From assembly GCA_938006335.1 (NCBI GenBank), contig CALLMF010000005.1, forward strand, positions 1-64,000: 64,000 bases of DNA, given 5' to 3'. The notes beneath the pieces were generated by a model. That model worked only from the letters and a program-made list of their open reading frames with translations, had not been told where the DNA came from and searched no databases. Below, piece by piece: positions 36,145-46,598 of the stretch; position 1 is the first letter of the stretch, and every line of letters begins with the position of its first letter. Source of the stretch: an uncultured Granulosicoccaceae bacterium. GTDB lineage: Bacteria; Pseudomonadota; Gammaproteobacteria; Granulosicoccales; Granulosicoccaceae. A program made the position numbers and the translations under genes.

Positions 36145-37335
36145 GTGGTAAGCGTTGATATCGCCGTGGTCGGTGATGGGCTGGTTGGCCGGCCGCTGGC
36201 CGCCGCCTTGTCGGCGAGCGGTCATGCGGTGGCGCTGATCGACAAGCTGCCGGATGCACGAACTGACGCGTTGCCCAGGCATGATCTTGATCAGCGTTGC
36301 ACGGCGCTCTCCGCGGGCACGGTCGAGTGGTTGCAGGCCCAGCGCCTATGGGATGCTCATGCGGCGTCTGCGTCTCCCATAAACGATGTGCACGTGTCGC
36401 AATGTGGTCATTTCGGCGCGACGCGTATCGCAGCTCGCGATGTCGGGCGTACCACGCTTGGCGTCACGATCGAAAATCGCTGTTTTTTGCAGTCCTTGCG
36501 CAAGGTGCTGGACGGCACGGATATACAGCAGCTGCGCTCGCGCGTGGTCTCCGGCATCGAAGCACGGACCGACGGTCTTGAGGTGTCTCTGACGGCGGCT
36601 GATACCGGGCAAGCAGCGGATTGCGTGCACGCCAGGCTGTTGATCATCGCCGATGGGGCGCATTCATCGACCGCTGCACTGCTCGGCATCGACTCAACGA
36701 TGACTGATCACAAGCAATGGGCCACGCTGACCACTGTCCGTACCGATGCCGATCACCACGGTGTTGCCCGCGAGCGATTTACCGCTTCAGGCCCGTTGGC
36801 GTTGTTGCCGCGACCAGGTTCCGTGCTGTCGGTGGTGGCCTGCCACGATGAGGCTCAAGCGCAGCTTGTGGATACCTTTGATGATCAACAGTTTGTCGAC
36901 TGGATGGCAGAGCGCATGCCGTCGCGCAGCGGGCGGCCGGTTGCGCTTGGGCCACGGACGCTCATCCCCTTGCGCCGGGTAGTGGCCAATAGCCAGCAAC
37001 AGGGTCGATGCGTGCTGATCGGCAATGCGGCTCGCTTGGTGCATCCGGTGGCGGGGCAGGGCTACAACCTCGCTGTGCGCGATGTGGCCAGTCTGGTCGC
37101 GTCGCTCGCAGGGAGCGTGGACCCGGGTGAGACATCGGCATTGGCTGCGTGGCTGGCCAGCCGTGCAAAGGATCATCATCGCAGCGTGACATTGACCGAT
37201 ACACTGGCGCGGGTATTCCGTGGCCGTGCATCCTTGCCAGGGCATCTGCGTGCGGGTGGTTTGATCGCACTCGACATGGTCGACCCGTTGCGACGCCGCT
37301 TTGCACACGCCACCACCCGGGGCCCCTTGCTCTGA
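36145..37335 (+). CDS. ubiH: FAD-dependent ubiquinone-biosynthesis hydroxylase
   Basis: The 396-residue flavoprotein has the FAD-binding start VVGDGLVGRPLAAAL, the middle ILIIADGAHSS-type DG motif and the late GNAARLVHPVAGQGYN motif of UbiH/UbiF/UbiI monooxygenases. It hydroxylates the aromatic ring of a ubiquinone precursor at the inner membrane. Location downstream of pepP matches the E. coli ygfB-pepP-ubiH order, which favours UbiH over its paralogues. Start is GTG at 36145 with no strong ribosome site visible. Confidence 0.88.
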   Translation: MVSVDIAVVGDGLVGRPLAAALSASGHAVALIDKLPDARTDALPRHDLDQRCTALSAGTVEWLQAQRLWDAHAASASPINDVHVSQCGHFGATRIAARDVGRTTLGVTIENRCFLQSLRKVLDGTDIQQLRSRVVSGIEARTDGLEVSLTAADTGQAADCVHARLLIIADGAHSSTAALLGIDSTMTDHKQWATLTTVRTDADHHGVARERFTASGPLALLPRPGSVLSVVACHDEAQAQLVDTFDDQQFVDWMAERMPSRSGRPVALGPRTLIPLRRVVANSQQQGRCVLIGNAARLVHPVAGQGYNLAVRDVASLVASLAGSVDPGETSALAAWLASRAKDHHRSVTLTDTLARVFRGRASLPGHLRAGGLIALDMVDPLRRRFAHATTRGPLL

Positions 37336-37382
37336 GCGAGTCCTCACAGCCCCGGACTCGCAGCCTCGGTGTACGGGAACTG

Positions 37383-39152
37383 TTGCGTCGGCTTTATGCA
37401 ACGGCTCTGGGCGAGCGGTTGGTGTTCTTCATGCTTGCCGCCTTGATTGGTGTGGTTGTCGGTGTGGCGACCATCGGACTGATCGAACTCATCCGCTTCG
37501 TGCAGACCGTGGGTTACGGCGAGGGGTCGGAAACTCATTACGCCGAGATCATCTCGCGAGCTCCGGCCTGGAAAGTGATCCTGGTACCGACGCTCGGTGG
37601 TCTGGTTGTTGGTCTGTTGATGCAGTTGTTGCCCGAGAAGCGATATCACGGTATCGCTGATGTGATGGAAGCGTGTGCACTGAACAGTGCGCGCATGCCC
37701 GCACGTTCCGGTATCGCGGCAGCGCTTGCCGCTGGTGTCTCGCTGGGTGTCGGTGCGCCCCTGGGTCGAGAAGGGCCGGCCGTGCACATCGGTGCCTCGA
37801 TCAGTGCCTGGCTGGCGGAGCGTTTGCGGCTCGATCACCGTCAATCACTGGCGCTGCTGGGCTGCGGCGCATCTGCCGCAGTCGCCGCGTCGTTCAACGC
37901 GCCGGTGGCCGCTGTTATCTTCGCGCTGGAAGTCATTGTCGGTTACTTCACTCTGCGCGTATTCGCTCCAGTGGTGATCGCGGCGATGCTTGCCATGGTC
38001 GTGCGCGAGTATTTCATCGGTAGCGAGGCCTTGTTTCCGATTCCGGAAAACGGTATCGCGACGCTATGGGAATTGGCGGTGCTGGCGATACTCGGCGTGC
38101 TGGGAGCCGGGCTTGCCAAATCGATCATCATGCTGGTGCCGCGTGTCGAGCAGCTGTGGACGCGCATGCACGTACCCGGTTGGCTACGTCCGGCATGCGC
38201 GGGGCTCGTGATTGGCATCCTTGCGATCCAGGTGCCCATGATCATGTCGGTAGGGTTCGAGGCGACGCTTGCGGCGCTCTCTGGAAGTCTGGGTCCTGGC
38301 GTACTCGCGCTCCTGCTTGCGGTCAAGCTGTTCGCTGTGGTGCTCGCTCTGGGGTCCGGGTTCGCCGGCGGTGTCTTTGGCCCCGCGATCTATCTCGGCG
38401 CGATGCTCGGTGGTGTGTGGTGGTACACGCTGGTGATGCTCGGTAGCGTCTTCGGTTGGCCGATGACCGAGGTACTCGCCGGGCAGAGTCTGTATGCCGT
38501 CGTTGGCATGGCGGCGGTCTCATCGGCCTTGCTTGGCGCGCCGATCTCGACGATTCTCATCGTGTTCGAACTCACACGTGAGTACGGGGTGACGCTCGGT
38601 GTCATGACCGCGGCAGCAGTGGCCAGTACCGTCATGCAATTCGGGCAGCACGGTTCCTACTTTCGGTGGCAGCTGGCACGACGCAACGTGGATATTCGGC
38701 GGGGTCGGGATATCAGTCTGTTATCCCGAGAGCCCTGCGAAAACCTCGTCAGTCAGATGTATGCGCAGGCGGATGTCACGCTGACCGTCGGTGAGCTCGA
38801 GGCGCGCATGGGCAGCGAGCGACGGCGTGTCGCCGTATTTGTTGACGAACAACAGAGATTGCTCGGCAGCGTGAACCTGTCAGGCCTGATCGCGCATGCC
38901 ATCGAGCACGGGATGGACAGTCCGGCGGTGGCAGCTGCGATCGGCGACGACTACGCCATCTATCCGTCGACCGACATCCTATCGGCCGTGCAGACGATGG
39001 CCGAGCAACAGCTCGAGTTCATTCCGGTGACGCAAAAGTCGACGCAAGACTCGCGTGGGTCTGTGGCCGGTGTGGTGTTCAAGAGCGATCTGTTGGGTGC
39101 GCACTACGATGTGATCAAGCGCGCGCGTGAGCACGAGTTCGGTATTACCTGA
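37383..39152 (+). CDS. CLC-family chloride channel/antiporter with C-terminal CBS domains
   Basis: The 589-residue protein has about ten membrane helices and the three CLC signatures: GVGAPLGREGPAVHIGA with the gating glutamate, GSGFAGGVFGPAIYLGA, and LLGAPISTILIVFELT. The cytosolic tail (about 450-589) contains two CBS domains that usually bind adenine nucleotides. The gate glutamate suggests a proton-coupled antiporter. There is no ATG near the start; TTG at 37383 with a GGGA upstream is the most likely, and the frame is open further into ubiH. Confidence 0.88.
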   Translation: MRRLYATALGERLVFFMLAALIGVVVGVATIGLIELIRFVQTVGYGEGSETHYAEIISRAPAWKVILVPTLGGLVVGLLMQLLPEKRYHGIADVMEACALNSARMPARSGIAAALAAGVSLGVGAPLGREGPAVHIGASISAWLAERLRLDHRQSLALLGCGASAAVAASFNAPVAAVIFALEVIVGYFTLRVFAPVVIAAMLAMVVREYFIGSEALFPIPENGIATLWELAVLAILGVLGAGLAKSIIMLVPRVEQLWTRMHVPGWLRPACAGLVIGILAIQVPMIMSVGFEATLAALSGSLGPGVLALLLAVKLFAVVLALGSGFAGGVFGPAIYLGAMLGGVWWYTLVMLGSVFGWPMTEVLAGQSLYAVVGMAAVSSALLGAPISTILIVFELTREYGVTLGVMTAAAVASTVMQFGQHGSYFRWQLARRNVDIRRGRDISLLSREPCENLVSQMYAQADVTLTVGELEARMGSERRRVAVFVDEQQRLLGSVNLSGLIAHAIEHGMDSPAVAAAIGDDYAIYPSTDILSAVQTMAEQQLEFIPVTQKSTQDSRGSVAGVVFKSDLLGAHYDVIKRAREHEFGIT

Positions 39153-39214
39153 AGTCTCTGCCCGGCACTGCCTTCGGTTGTACCTGTCGGCAGGTGGCGG
39201 GGTAGAATCACGGC

Positions 39215-40537
39215 ATGAGCACCAAAGGTCTTGAGCCCGGATTCGACACCCTCGCGCTGCACGCAGGACAGGCGCCCGACAGTCAGACCGGCGCGCGCGC
39301 AACGCCCATCTATCAGAGCACCAGTTTCGTGTTCGATGATGGTGATCAGGCGTCGTCGCTGTTTGATGTTGCGCGCACCGGACATGTGTATTCGCGTATC
39401 TCCAATCCCACCGTGGGTGTGCTCGAAGAGCGTGTGGCAGCGCTGGAAGGCGGAGTCGGGGCCGTGTGCGCGGCCAGTGGCATGGCGGCCATTCATATGG
39501 CGCTCGCAACCCTGACCAGCACCGGTAGCCACATCGTGGCATCGCGTTCGCTCTATGGCGGTACGCATAACCTGCTCTCCTATACGCTGCCGCGTTTCGG
39601 GGTCGAGAGCACGTTTGTGGATCCCAGAGATCCCGATGCGTTTGCCGCGGCCATCCAACCGAACACGCGCGTGGTCTTTGCCGAAATCGTCGCGAATCCG
39701 CGATGCGAAGTCCTCGATGTTCAACGCGTCGCTGACGTGGCCCACGCCGCGGGTGTGCCCTTGATACTCGATGCCACGCTCACGACACCCTGGTTGATGC
39801 GACCGTTCGACTATGGCGCTGATATCACGGTGCATAGCCTCACCAAATTCATGGGCGGTCACGGCATCGCCATCGGTGGTGCGGTCATCGACAGCGGCCG
39901 TTTCGACTGGGCGGCTTCAGGGCGATTTCCCGAGCTGGCTGAACCTTATGCCGGTTTTCATGGCATGAACTTCGTTGAAGAGTTCGGGCCCGCGGCTTTC
40001 GTGATGCGTGCGCGCAAGGAAGGCTTGCGAGACTTTGGCGCAAGCCTGTCGCCGCATAATGCCTTCCACTTGCTGCAGGGTCTCGAGACCCTCGGCATGC
40101 GCATGCAGCGGCATATCGAGAACACTCATCGTATCGTCGACTTTCTCGTTGAAGACGACAGTGTTGCGGTGGTTCATCATCCCCATGTTGCCACCCACCC
40201 TGACCATGAGCTTGCCCGGCAACTGTTGCCGCGCGGAACCAGTGCGGTATTGAGCTTTGAGTTGTCTGGAGGGCGTGCGGCGGGTGCGGCCTGTATCGAT
40301 GCCCTGCAGTTGTTCTCGCATCTTGCCAACGTAGGCGATGCCAAGTCGCTGGTGATTCATCCGGCCAGCACCACGCACTCGCGCATGGATGATACGGCGT
40401 TGCTCGAGGCTGGAATATCCCCCGGGCTCATTCGTCTGTCTGTCGGGCTGGAAGATCCTGACGATCTGATCGCCGATCTCAAGCAGGCGTTGAAACGGGC
40501 TGCGCGCATCGCCAACACGGCTGTGGCATCAGCATGA
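39215..40537 (+). CDS. MetY-like O-acetylhomoserine sulfhydrylase
   Basis: The 440-residue PLP enzyme belongs to the Cys/Met metabolism family. The start GFDTLALHAGQAPD, the Y/R motif VYSRISNPT, and the PLP lysine K211 in SLTKFMGGHG match MetY (O-acetylhomoserine sulfhydrylase), of usual length about 430. It would form homocysteine from O-acetylhomoserine and sulfide. Methionine gamma-lyase or cystathionine enzymes are related alternatives. An ATGA overlap links it to the alpha/beta-hydrolase gene. Confidence 0.88.
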   Translation: MSTKGLEPGFDTLALHAGQAPDSQTGARATPIYQSTSFVFDDGDQASSLFDVARTGHVYSRISNPTVGVLEERVAALEGGVGAVCAASGMAAIHMALATLTSTGSHIVASRSLYGGTHNLLSYTLPRFGVESTFVDPRDPDAFAAAIQPNTRVVFAEIVANPRCEVLDVQRVADVAHAAGVPLILDATLTTPWLMRPFDYGADITVHSLTKFMGGHGIAIGGAVIDSGRFDWAASGRFPELAEPYAGFHGMNFVEEFGPAAFVMRARKEGLRDFGASLSPHNAFHLLQGLETLGMRMQRHIENTHRIVDFLVEDDSVAVVHHPHVATHPDHELARQLLPRGTSAVLSFELSGGRAAGAACIDALQLFSHLANVGDAKSLVIHPASTTHSRMDDTALLEAGISPGLIRLSVGLEDPDDLIADLKQALKRAARIANTAVASA

Positions 40538-41376
40538 GTGCGGGCGTGGAGATCGCACTCGACGGGCACAAGGTGTTCGTTGGAAGAGGCGGAGCCGCCT
40601 GGGGTGGTGGGCAACGCCCTCGTGTTGTACTGATGCATGGCGCCGGCATGGACCACACCATCTGGGTGCTGTTGGGGCGCTGGCTGGCGCGGCACGGCTA
40701 TGACGTGATGATCCCGGACTTGCCGGGTCACGGCAGATCCGGCGGCGATGCGCTGACCTCGATCGAGGCCATGAGCGACTGGCTGCCCCGACTGCTGGAG
40801 GCCTTGCAGCAACATGCCCCGACCGATGGGCAGCCCTTGGGTGATGGGCCGATATCGCTGATCGGGCACAGCATGGGAGCCCTGATCGCCGCGGACACCA
40901 GTCAGCGCGTCGATGCAGCGCGCGTGGTGTTGTTGGGCGTGGGTTATCCGATGCAAGTGGGCCCGCCGCTACTCGCTGCAGCCGAGGCCAACGACCCGCT
41001 CGCCGCCGACATGATCACAGCCTACGGGCATGCCTACGCATCGCGCCTCGGGCATAACCCCTTACCCGGTATCTCGGTGGCCAATATGGCCCGCGTGCTG
41101 CTGCTGCGAGCCAGACCCGGCGTGTTGCACACGGATCTCAATGCATGCAACGAGTACCGAGGTATCGACGATGGTTTTGCCGCGCGTCTGCCCGAGACCT
41201 GTGCGGTTCACATCATTGCGGGTAGTCAGGACCGGATGACGCCCGCCAAGGCCTGCAAGCAACTCGCCGAGACGCTGGCTGCGAGGTCTGTGCAGTGGCT
41301 GCCCGATAGCGGCCACATGATGATGAGCGAGTTCCCGGAGCAAACCCTGCAGGCCGTGCGTAACGCCTTGCAGTAG
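40534..41376 (+). CDS. Alpha/beta hydrolase
   Basis: The 280-residue protein has the HG oxyanion motif (LMHGAGMDH), the nucleophile elbow GHSMG (S113), and the remaining triad residues D233 (SQDRMTP) and H261 (DSGHMMM). The substrate is unknown. Its coupling to the MetY-like gene could suggest an acyl-homoserine-like or ester substrate, but small alpha/beta hydrolases occur in many contexts and this is a weak inference. It converges on adk with about 30 bases between. Confidence 0.88.
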   Translation: MSAGVEIALDGHKVFVGRGGAAWGGGQRPRVVLMHGAGMDHTIWVLLGRWLARHGYDVMIPDLPGHGRSGGDALTSIEAMSDWLPRLLEALQQHAPTDGQPLGDGPISLIGHSMGALIAADTSQRVDAARVVLLGVGYPMQVGPPLLAAAEANDPLAADMITAYGHAYASRLGHNPLPGISVANMARVLLLRARPGVLHTDLNACNEYRGIDDGFAARLPETCAVHIIAGSQDRMTPAKACKQLAETLAARSVQWLPDSGHMMMSEFPEQTLQAVRNALQ

Positions 41377-41407
41377 AGCGCGTATCGAGGCGCTCGCAGC
41401 GATCGCG

Positions 41408-42112
<705 letters not shown>

Positions 42113-42304
42113 CTAATTAGAGCGAGGCATGCACGCTTCGCGATGGATGTGCCACCACTATTGAGCACTGGTGCCACTGTGCGGCCGCGCCACGGTGCCA
42201 ATCGCCTCGCAATCCCCCCGGCCAGCGAAATAGGCGTGGTAGGCGCGCCAAGGTGCAGTCTGTGGACCGACCACCAGGGCCGTTGCAACGGCATAATCCT
42301 CCGG

Positions 42305-42883
42305 ATGACCATCGAAGCACTGCGCGAAGACCTCGTGCTTGAGGCCCAGCTACTGGGGCATCCGTTCACCTTCAACACGACCTGGGGGCTGTTCTCGCCG
42401 AAGGCGGTGGACGAGGGGACACGCTTGTTACTCGAGAAGCTCGAGATCCACGAGGACGATATTGCCCTGGATCTCGGCTGTGGCTACGGACCGCTGGGTC
42501 TTGCGATCGCCAAGGCGGCACCTCGCGGTCGGGTCCACATGCTGGATCGAGATTTCGTGGCCATAGACTACGCACAGGGCAATGCGCGGCGAAATGGCAT
42601 CGACAACGCCGAGATCTACCTCAGCAACGGATTTTCTGCGGTGCCGGAGGATCTGGCGCTCGATCTCGTGGTGTCGAACCTGCCAGCCAAGGTCGGCAAC
42701 GAGATGTTCCGCCTGATGTTCCATGACGCGCATCTGCGCATGAAGCCTGGCGCGCGCATTGTTGTCGTGACCGTCAACGGCCTGCGCGACTTCGTCAAGA
42801 AGAGCTTCCGTCAGACCTTCGGCAACTCGAACAAGGTCAAGCAGGGACGAACCCACACGGTCACGTCGGCCATCAAGGAGTAG
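42305..42883 (+). CDS. RsmC-like class I SAM-dependent methyltransferase
   Basis: The 192-residue protein has the MTS-type domain: FNTTWGLFSPKAVDEGTRLL, SAM motif I LDLGCGYGPLGLAIAK, and motif IV SNLPAK, where RsmC-type rRNA G-methyltransferases have NPPF. It is the size of the catalytic half alone. The target is likely RNA, but the altered motif IV makes the base uncertain. Its end overlaps the convergent trhO gene by 11 bases. Confidence 0.85.
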   Translation: MTIEALREDLVLEAQLLGHPFTFNTTWGLFSPKAVDEGTRLLLEKLEIHEDDIALDLGCGYGPLGLAIAKAAPRGRVHMLDRDFVAIDYAQGNARRNGIDNAEIYLSNGFSAVPEDLALDLVVSNLPAKVGNEMFRLMFHDAHLRMKPGARIVVVTVNGLRDFVKKSFRQTFGNSNKVKQGRTHTVTSAIKE

Positions 42884-43748
42884 CCCCTGGTCCCTCGCTT
42901 TCGTCACAGGTACAACTCGTCCCCTCCGGAACCGCGTGATGACAGCGTGTGCACAAGGTCTTGCCGCCGGGGCTGAGTTGCTGGTCTACCGTCACCCTGT
43001 CGTCGAACACGAAACAGTCGCCCTGCCAATGCGCGCTGCCCTCGGACGCTATCCAGTTCAGGATGCCGCCCTCGATCTGGCGGACGTCCTTGAAGCCCTG
43101 CTGTTTCAGCCAGGGTGCGGCCTTCTCGCAACGTATGCCTCCGGTACAGAAGGTGACCAGTCGATCGTCATGGGTCAGCCGCCCGTTGGCAACGGCTGCG
43201 TTGACCGCGGTCCTGAAGTCCCGGAAATTGTCGATATCCAGCGACAGGGCGTCTGTGAATCCGCCAGCGGCGATCTCGTAGGTATTGCGCGTGTCGAGCA
43301 GGACCGGTGGATCGTCACTCTCGAGTTCGGCGCGCAGCGCGGCGGGTGCGACGTGAGGTGCGGCATCGGCAAGTGACGCGACCTTGAGCTCACCACCGTC
43401 GAAGGCGATGATTTCTCGGCGTACACGCACTTTCAGCTTCGAGAAGGGCAGTGTGTCAGACAGGCTTTCCTTGAGCCAGAGCCCGCTGAGTTCGGCACGC
43501 TTGTCCAGGCAGGCTCGCGCCGCATCGGTTGCCTCTCGGCTACCGGCGAGTGCCACGTTGATGCCTTCTTCTGCCAGCAACAGCGTGCCCATCACGCCCG
43601 TGTTGCCGAGCTCCTGCTCGAGGTCTGCCTGTAACAGGGACGGATGCTCCAGGTGCACAAAGCGATAGCCGGACAGATTGATGATTGCGGCAGGTCGAAC
43701 CGCCAGGGAATCAGGTGACAAATATTCGTCGTGTTTGGCTGCTGGCAT
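42873..43748 (-). CDS. trhO: tRNA uridine(34) hydroxylase / rhodanese TrhO
   Basis: The 291-residue protein has an N-terminal acylphosphatase-like part (GTLLLAEEGINVALAG), a rhodanese domain with C201 in the CTGGIRC active loop, and a C-terminal cysteine-rich tail (CTRCHHAVPEGTSCTC) that may bind metal. TrhO (YceA) forms 5-hydroxyuridine at position 34 of several tRNAs. It is divergent from slt with about 90 bases between. Confidence 0.93.
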   Translation of the reverse strand: MPAAKHDEYLSPDSLAVRPAAIINLSGYRFVHLEHPSLLQADLEQELGNTGVMGTLLLAEEGINVALAGSREATDAARACLDKRAELSGLWLKESLSDTLPFSKLKVRVRREIIAFDGGELKVASLADAAPHVAPAALRAELESDDPPVLLDTRNTYEIAAGGFTDALSLDIDNFRDFRTAVNAAVANGRLTHDDRLVTFCTGGIRCEKAAPWLKQQGFKDVRQIEGGILNWIASEGSAHWQGDCFVFDDRVTVDQQLSPGGKTLCTRCHHAVPEGTSCTCDESEGPGATP

Positions 43749-43839
43749 CTTTCTCTACGTGTACTACCCTTCGTCAGGCGACAAGTCTATGCCGTATCGT
43801 GAGCTCGAACTCACGGACGGTTTCGGGGTGGGAATGTTA

Positions 43840-45873
43840 ATGGCGAATTCAATCGTGCGACGGCGCGACGGGGGGGTATGCGAGTACCTTTTCACTGGTG
43901 CGGCAGCCCTGCTGTTGGGGGCCTTGGCCAACACCTCGATTGCCGCGCCGGCGTCGGCCCAGCAAGAGGCGCTTGATGAGCACCGTGAGCGTTTCATCGC
44001 GGCACGCGCGTCGCTTACTGCCGGACACAGGGAGCCCTTTCGTGCGGCCATACCGGGGCTGGCTGACTACGCGCTGCACGATTGGTTGATCTTTGAGGAG
44101 CTGGCTGATCGCTGGGGTATGGAGACGCCCGGCCCGGGCACACTCGCCATTCTGGCGGATTTCAAGGAGCGCACGCCCGACCCGGCGCTGGTGCGTCGAC
44201 TTGCCCGCACCCTGCAGCAGTCTTTGGCGCGCGGAGACGAGTGGGCCCGGTACCTCGCCATCGAAAAATCCGAGTACGGCGTGGAGATGCCGTGCACCAC
44301 ACTGCGTGCCCGTGCCGAGACCGGGCAGCTTGAACGCCTTGATGACGCCGCCATCGCACTCTGGATCAAGCCTGGCAAGCGCGATGCGATGTGTCGCGAT
44401 GTGCTCGCTGCGCTCGTAGACAGGGACACGCCTCCGATCGCGGCGATGTGGGAGCGTGTCTACGCCGCGATGGATGCCAACGATTACTCGGCGGCAAAAG
44501 AAGTACTGCGCTGGTTGGGTACCGCTGATCGCAACGCGGTGAACGGCTGGATTGATGCGGTCGATGCGCCTGGCGAGTATCTCCAGGGGGATGCCCTGTC
44601 GACTGACACGCCGTTCAATCGTCGCGCCATCGCTGATCTTGTGCTGCGCTGGTCCCGAGACGACACGGTTGCGGCGGTCGACTGGTGGCGGGAGAACAGT
44701 GCTCGATTCGGGTTCTACGCCGATCGCTACTACGACACCCACCGTGCGCTGGTCATGCGAGCGGCCCTCAGGCGCATGCCCGAGGCGGGCGAGTGGCTCG
44801 GGGAGTTCAAGGCGCGCGCGGACGATCTCGAAATCATGGAGTGGCGTGTACGTGCTGCGCTCACCAAGGGGGACTGGCTCGACGTGATGCGCTACCTCTA
44901 CCGCCTGCCCGAAGAAGAGCGCAAGGAGGACCACTGGGCGTATTGGGAGGCGCGCGCGCTGGAGGTGGCCGGTCACATCGGCCCCGCGACGACCATCTAC
45001 CAGGAGCTGGCTGGTCTGCAGTCGTGGCATGGCTTTCTGTCTGCTGATCGTCTGGGCCAGGACTACGTGCTGTACGACGAGCCGATCGAACCTGACGCCG
45101 GTGTTCTTGCGGCCTTGTTCGCGAACCCGCTGGCACAGCGCGCACGAGAATTCTTTGCGGTCGGCATGCCGAGTGAGGGGCGCCGCGTGTGGACTGCCGT
45201 ACTCGCGAAGGCCTCCAAGCCGGAGCTGACGGCGGCTGCCGTGCTCGCCAAGCAGTGGGGCATGGAAGATCGTGCGATCTTTACCGCCGGCAGGGCCGAG
45301 CAGCGGCGCGCCCTGAGTTACCGCTTCCCGGTGCTGTATCGCAGCGAAGTTGCCACAGCCGCTGCCGAGCACCAGATCGAGCCGGCATGGATCTTCGGCA
45401 TCATGCGGCGCGAGAGCGCATTCATACCCGACGTCGTCTCCAGCGCGAGAGCGGTAGGACTGATGCAGCTCTTGCCACGCACCGCCGACTACGTCGCCGA
45501 GCTGCAGAAAAAGCCTGATTGGGGCGGCGACCTCACGCGCCCTGACGTCAACATCGACTTCGGCACGTTCTATATCGGGTACGTGCAGGACAAGTTCGAC
45601 GGGCATCGTGCGCTCGCCACGGCCAGCTACAACGCCGGACCCACCCGCGTCAAGAGCTGGCTGCCTGAGCAGGACATGGAAGCGGACCGCTGGATCGACA
45701 CCATCCCGTTTACGGAAACGCGCCGCTACGTCCGCGCCGTGCTCGCCTACGCCGCCATCTACGAGCACCAGCTCACCGGCGTCGTCACCCCGATCACCCA
45801 ACGCCTGCCCACCGTCCCCGCCAAGGAACCCACCGTAGGCTCCGCCCTGGGGTCGGACCAAGGCAAGTCCTGA
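43840..45873 (+). CDS. slt: Soluble lytic murein transglycosylase
   Basis: The 677-residue periplasmic enzyme has a signal peptide (residues about 14-42, ending ASAQQ), a long superhelical alpha-rich U/L domain, and a C-terminal lysozyme-like SLT domain with catalytic E525 (IMRRESAF), ARAVGLMQLLPRTA and ATASYNAGP. It cleaves peptidoglycan to 1,6-anhydro-muropeptides. ATG 43840 is preferred because a GGGTGGGA lies six bases upstream; ATGs at 43789 and 43834 are in frame. Confidence 0.94.
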   Translation: MANSIVRRRDGGVCEYLFTGAAALLLGALANTSIAAPASAQQEALDEHRERFIAARASLTAGHREPFRAAIPGLADYALHDWLIFEELADRWGMETPGPGTLAILADFKERTPDPALVRRLARTLQQSLARGDEWARYLAIEKSEYGVEMPCTTLRARAETGQLERLDDAAIALWIKPGKRDAMCRDVLAALVDRDTPPIAAMWERVYAAMDANDYSAAKEVLRWLGTADRNAVNGWIDAVDAPGEYLQGDALSTDTPFNRRAIADLVLRWSRDDTVAAVDWWRENSARFGFYADRYYDTHRALVMRAALRRMPEAGEWLGEFKARADDLEIMEWRVRAALTKGDWLDVMRYLYRLPEEERKEDHWAYWEARALEVAGHIGPATTIYQELAGLQSWHGFLSADRLGQDYVLYDEPIEPDAGVLAALFANPLAQRAREFFAVGMPSEGRRVWTAVLAKASKPELTAAAVLAKQWGMEDRAIFTAGRAEQRRALSYRFPVLYRSEVATAAAEHQIEPAWIFGIMRRESAFIPDVVSSARAVGLMQLLPRTADYVAELQKKPDWGGDLTRPDVNIDFGTFYIGYVQDKFDGHRALATASYNAGPTRVKSWLPEQDMEADRWIDTIPFTETRRYVRAVLAYAAIYEHQLTGVVTPITQRLPTVPAKEPTVGSALGSDQGKS

Positions 45874-45983
45874 ATAACATAAGGGTTTTCGCCCTCAGGA
45901 GACTCGATGAGGCCCTTAAATGGCCATAAATGCGCCGTTTTTACCTCGTATACTGGCCCACCGTCTGCCGAGTAGCCTGCCTA

Positions 45984-46295
45984 GTGTCAGTCGCTGAAAC
46001 GATCAACGACATCCTCGTGGATGCGTTGCAGCCCGTGCATCTCGATGTCATCGACGAAAGCCACCGGCACAATGTGCCGGCCGATGGCGAGAGTCACTTC
46101 AAGTTGCTCATCGTGAGCCCGAGCTTCGACGGTCAGTCCCTGGTGCAGCGCCATCGATCCGTTAACCGATTATTGGCACAGCAGCTGGCAGGTCCGGTTC
46201 ACGCGCTCGGCCTGCATGCGTACACCGAAGCCGAGTGGCTTGCACGCGGAGAATCGGTGCCCAAGTCGCCACCTTGCCGGTCTTCACAGGATTGA
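45984..46295 (+). CDS. BolA-family protein
   Basis: The 103-residue protein carries the BolA fold with SHFKLLIVSPSFDGQSLVQRH, VNRLLAQQL and the conserved HALGLHAYT. BolA proteins pair with monothiol glutaredoxins in iron-sulfur transfer or act as stress regulators. The GTG at 45984 gives the family start (VAETINDIL); no ATG lies between a distant ATG at 45930 and the domain, so the start is uncertain. Confidence 0.85.
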   Translation: MSVAETINDILVDALQPVHLDVIDESHRHNVPADGESHFKLLIVSPSFDGQSLVQRHRSVNRLLAQQLAGPVHALGLHAYTEAEWLARGESVPKSPPCRSSQD

Positions 46296-46491
46296 CAGGT
46301 GTGTGCGCGACCTGCGACATCGCCCGTTGCGTTCACACCACACAGCGGACCGCCCGTTGTGCCTATCCCGAGTGCCGCATTGCAGCACCGGGTGGTGTGG
46401 GGTAAAGGTATTTGCGTATTCCCTGAGCTCTCCTAGACTACGGTTCGCAGCGCCCATCTGGTCGCGGCATGTGTGGATACCCAACAGGTTG

Positions 46492-46520
46492 TTGCAAATT
46501 CCCCACATTCTGACTACAGT
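46492..46520 (+). promoter_or_regulatory. Sigma-70 promoter of the porin gene
   Basis: TTGCAA at 46492-46497 and TACAGT at 46515-46520 are separated by exactly 17 bases. They lie 78 bases before the porin ATG, with an AT-rich leader containing GCAGAGGA. The remainder of the gap 46296-46598 shows no gene. Confidence 0.55.
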
Positions 46521-46598
46521 TGTGGCGCGGAAGCAAACGCCCAACCGCAGTACCAGTTGTTTACAAATAAAATTACGCAGAGCAGAGGATCTAACTCC

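Noticed and set aside
43849-45861. Very long open frame antisense to slt
   Set aside because: It mirrors slt codon by codon, has no ribosome site or recognisable domain, and arises from GC-rich third positions.
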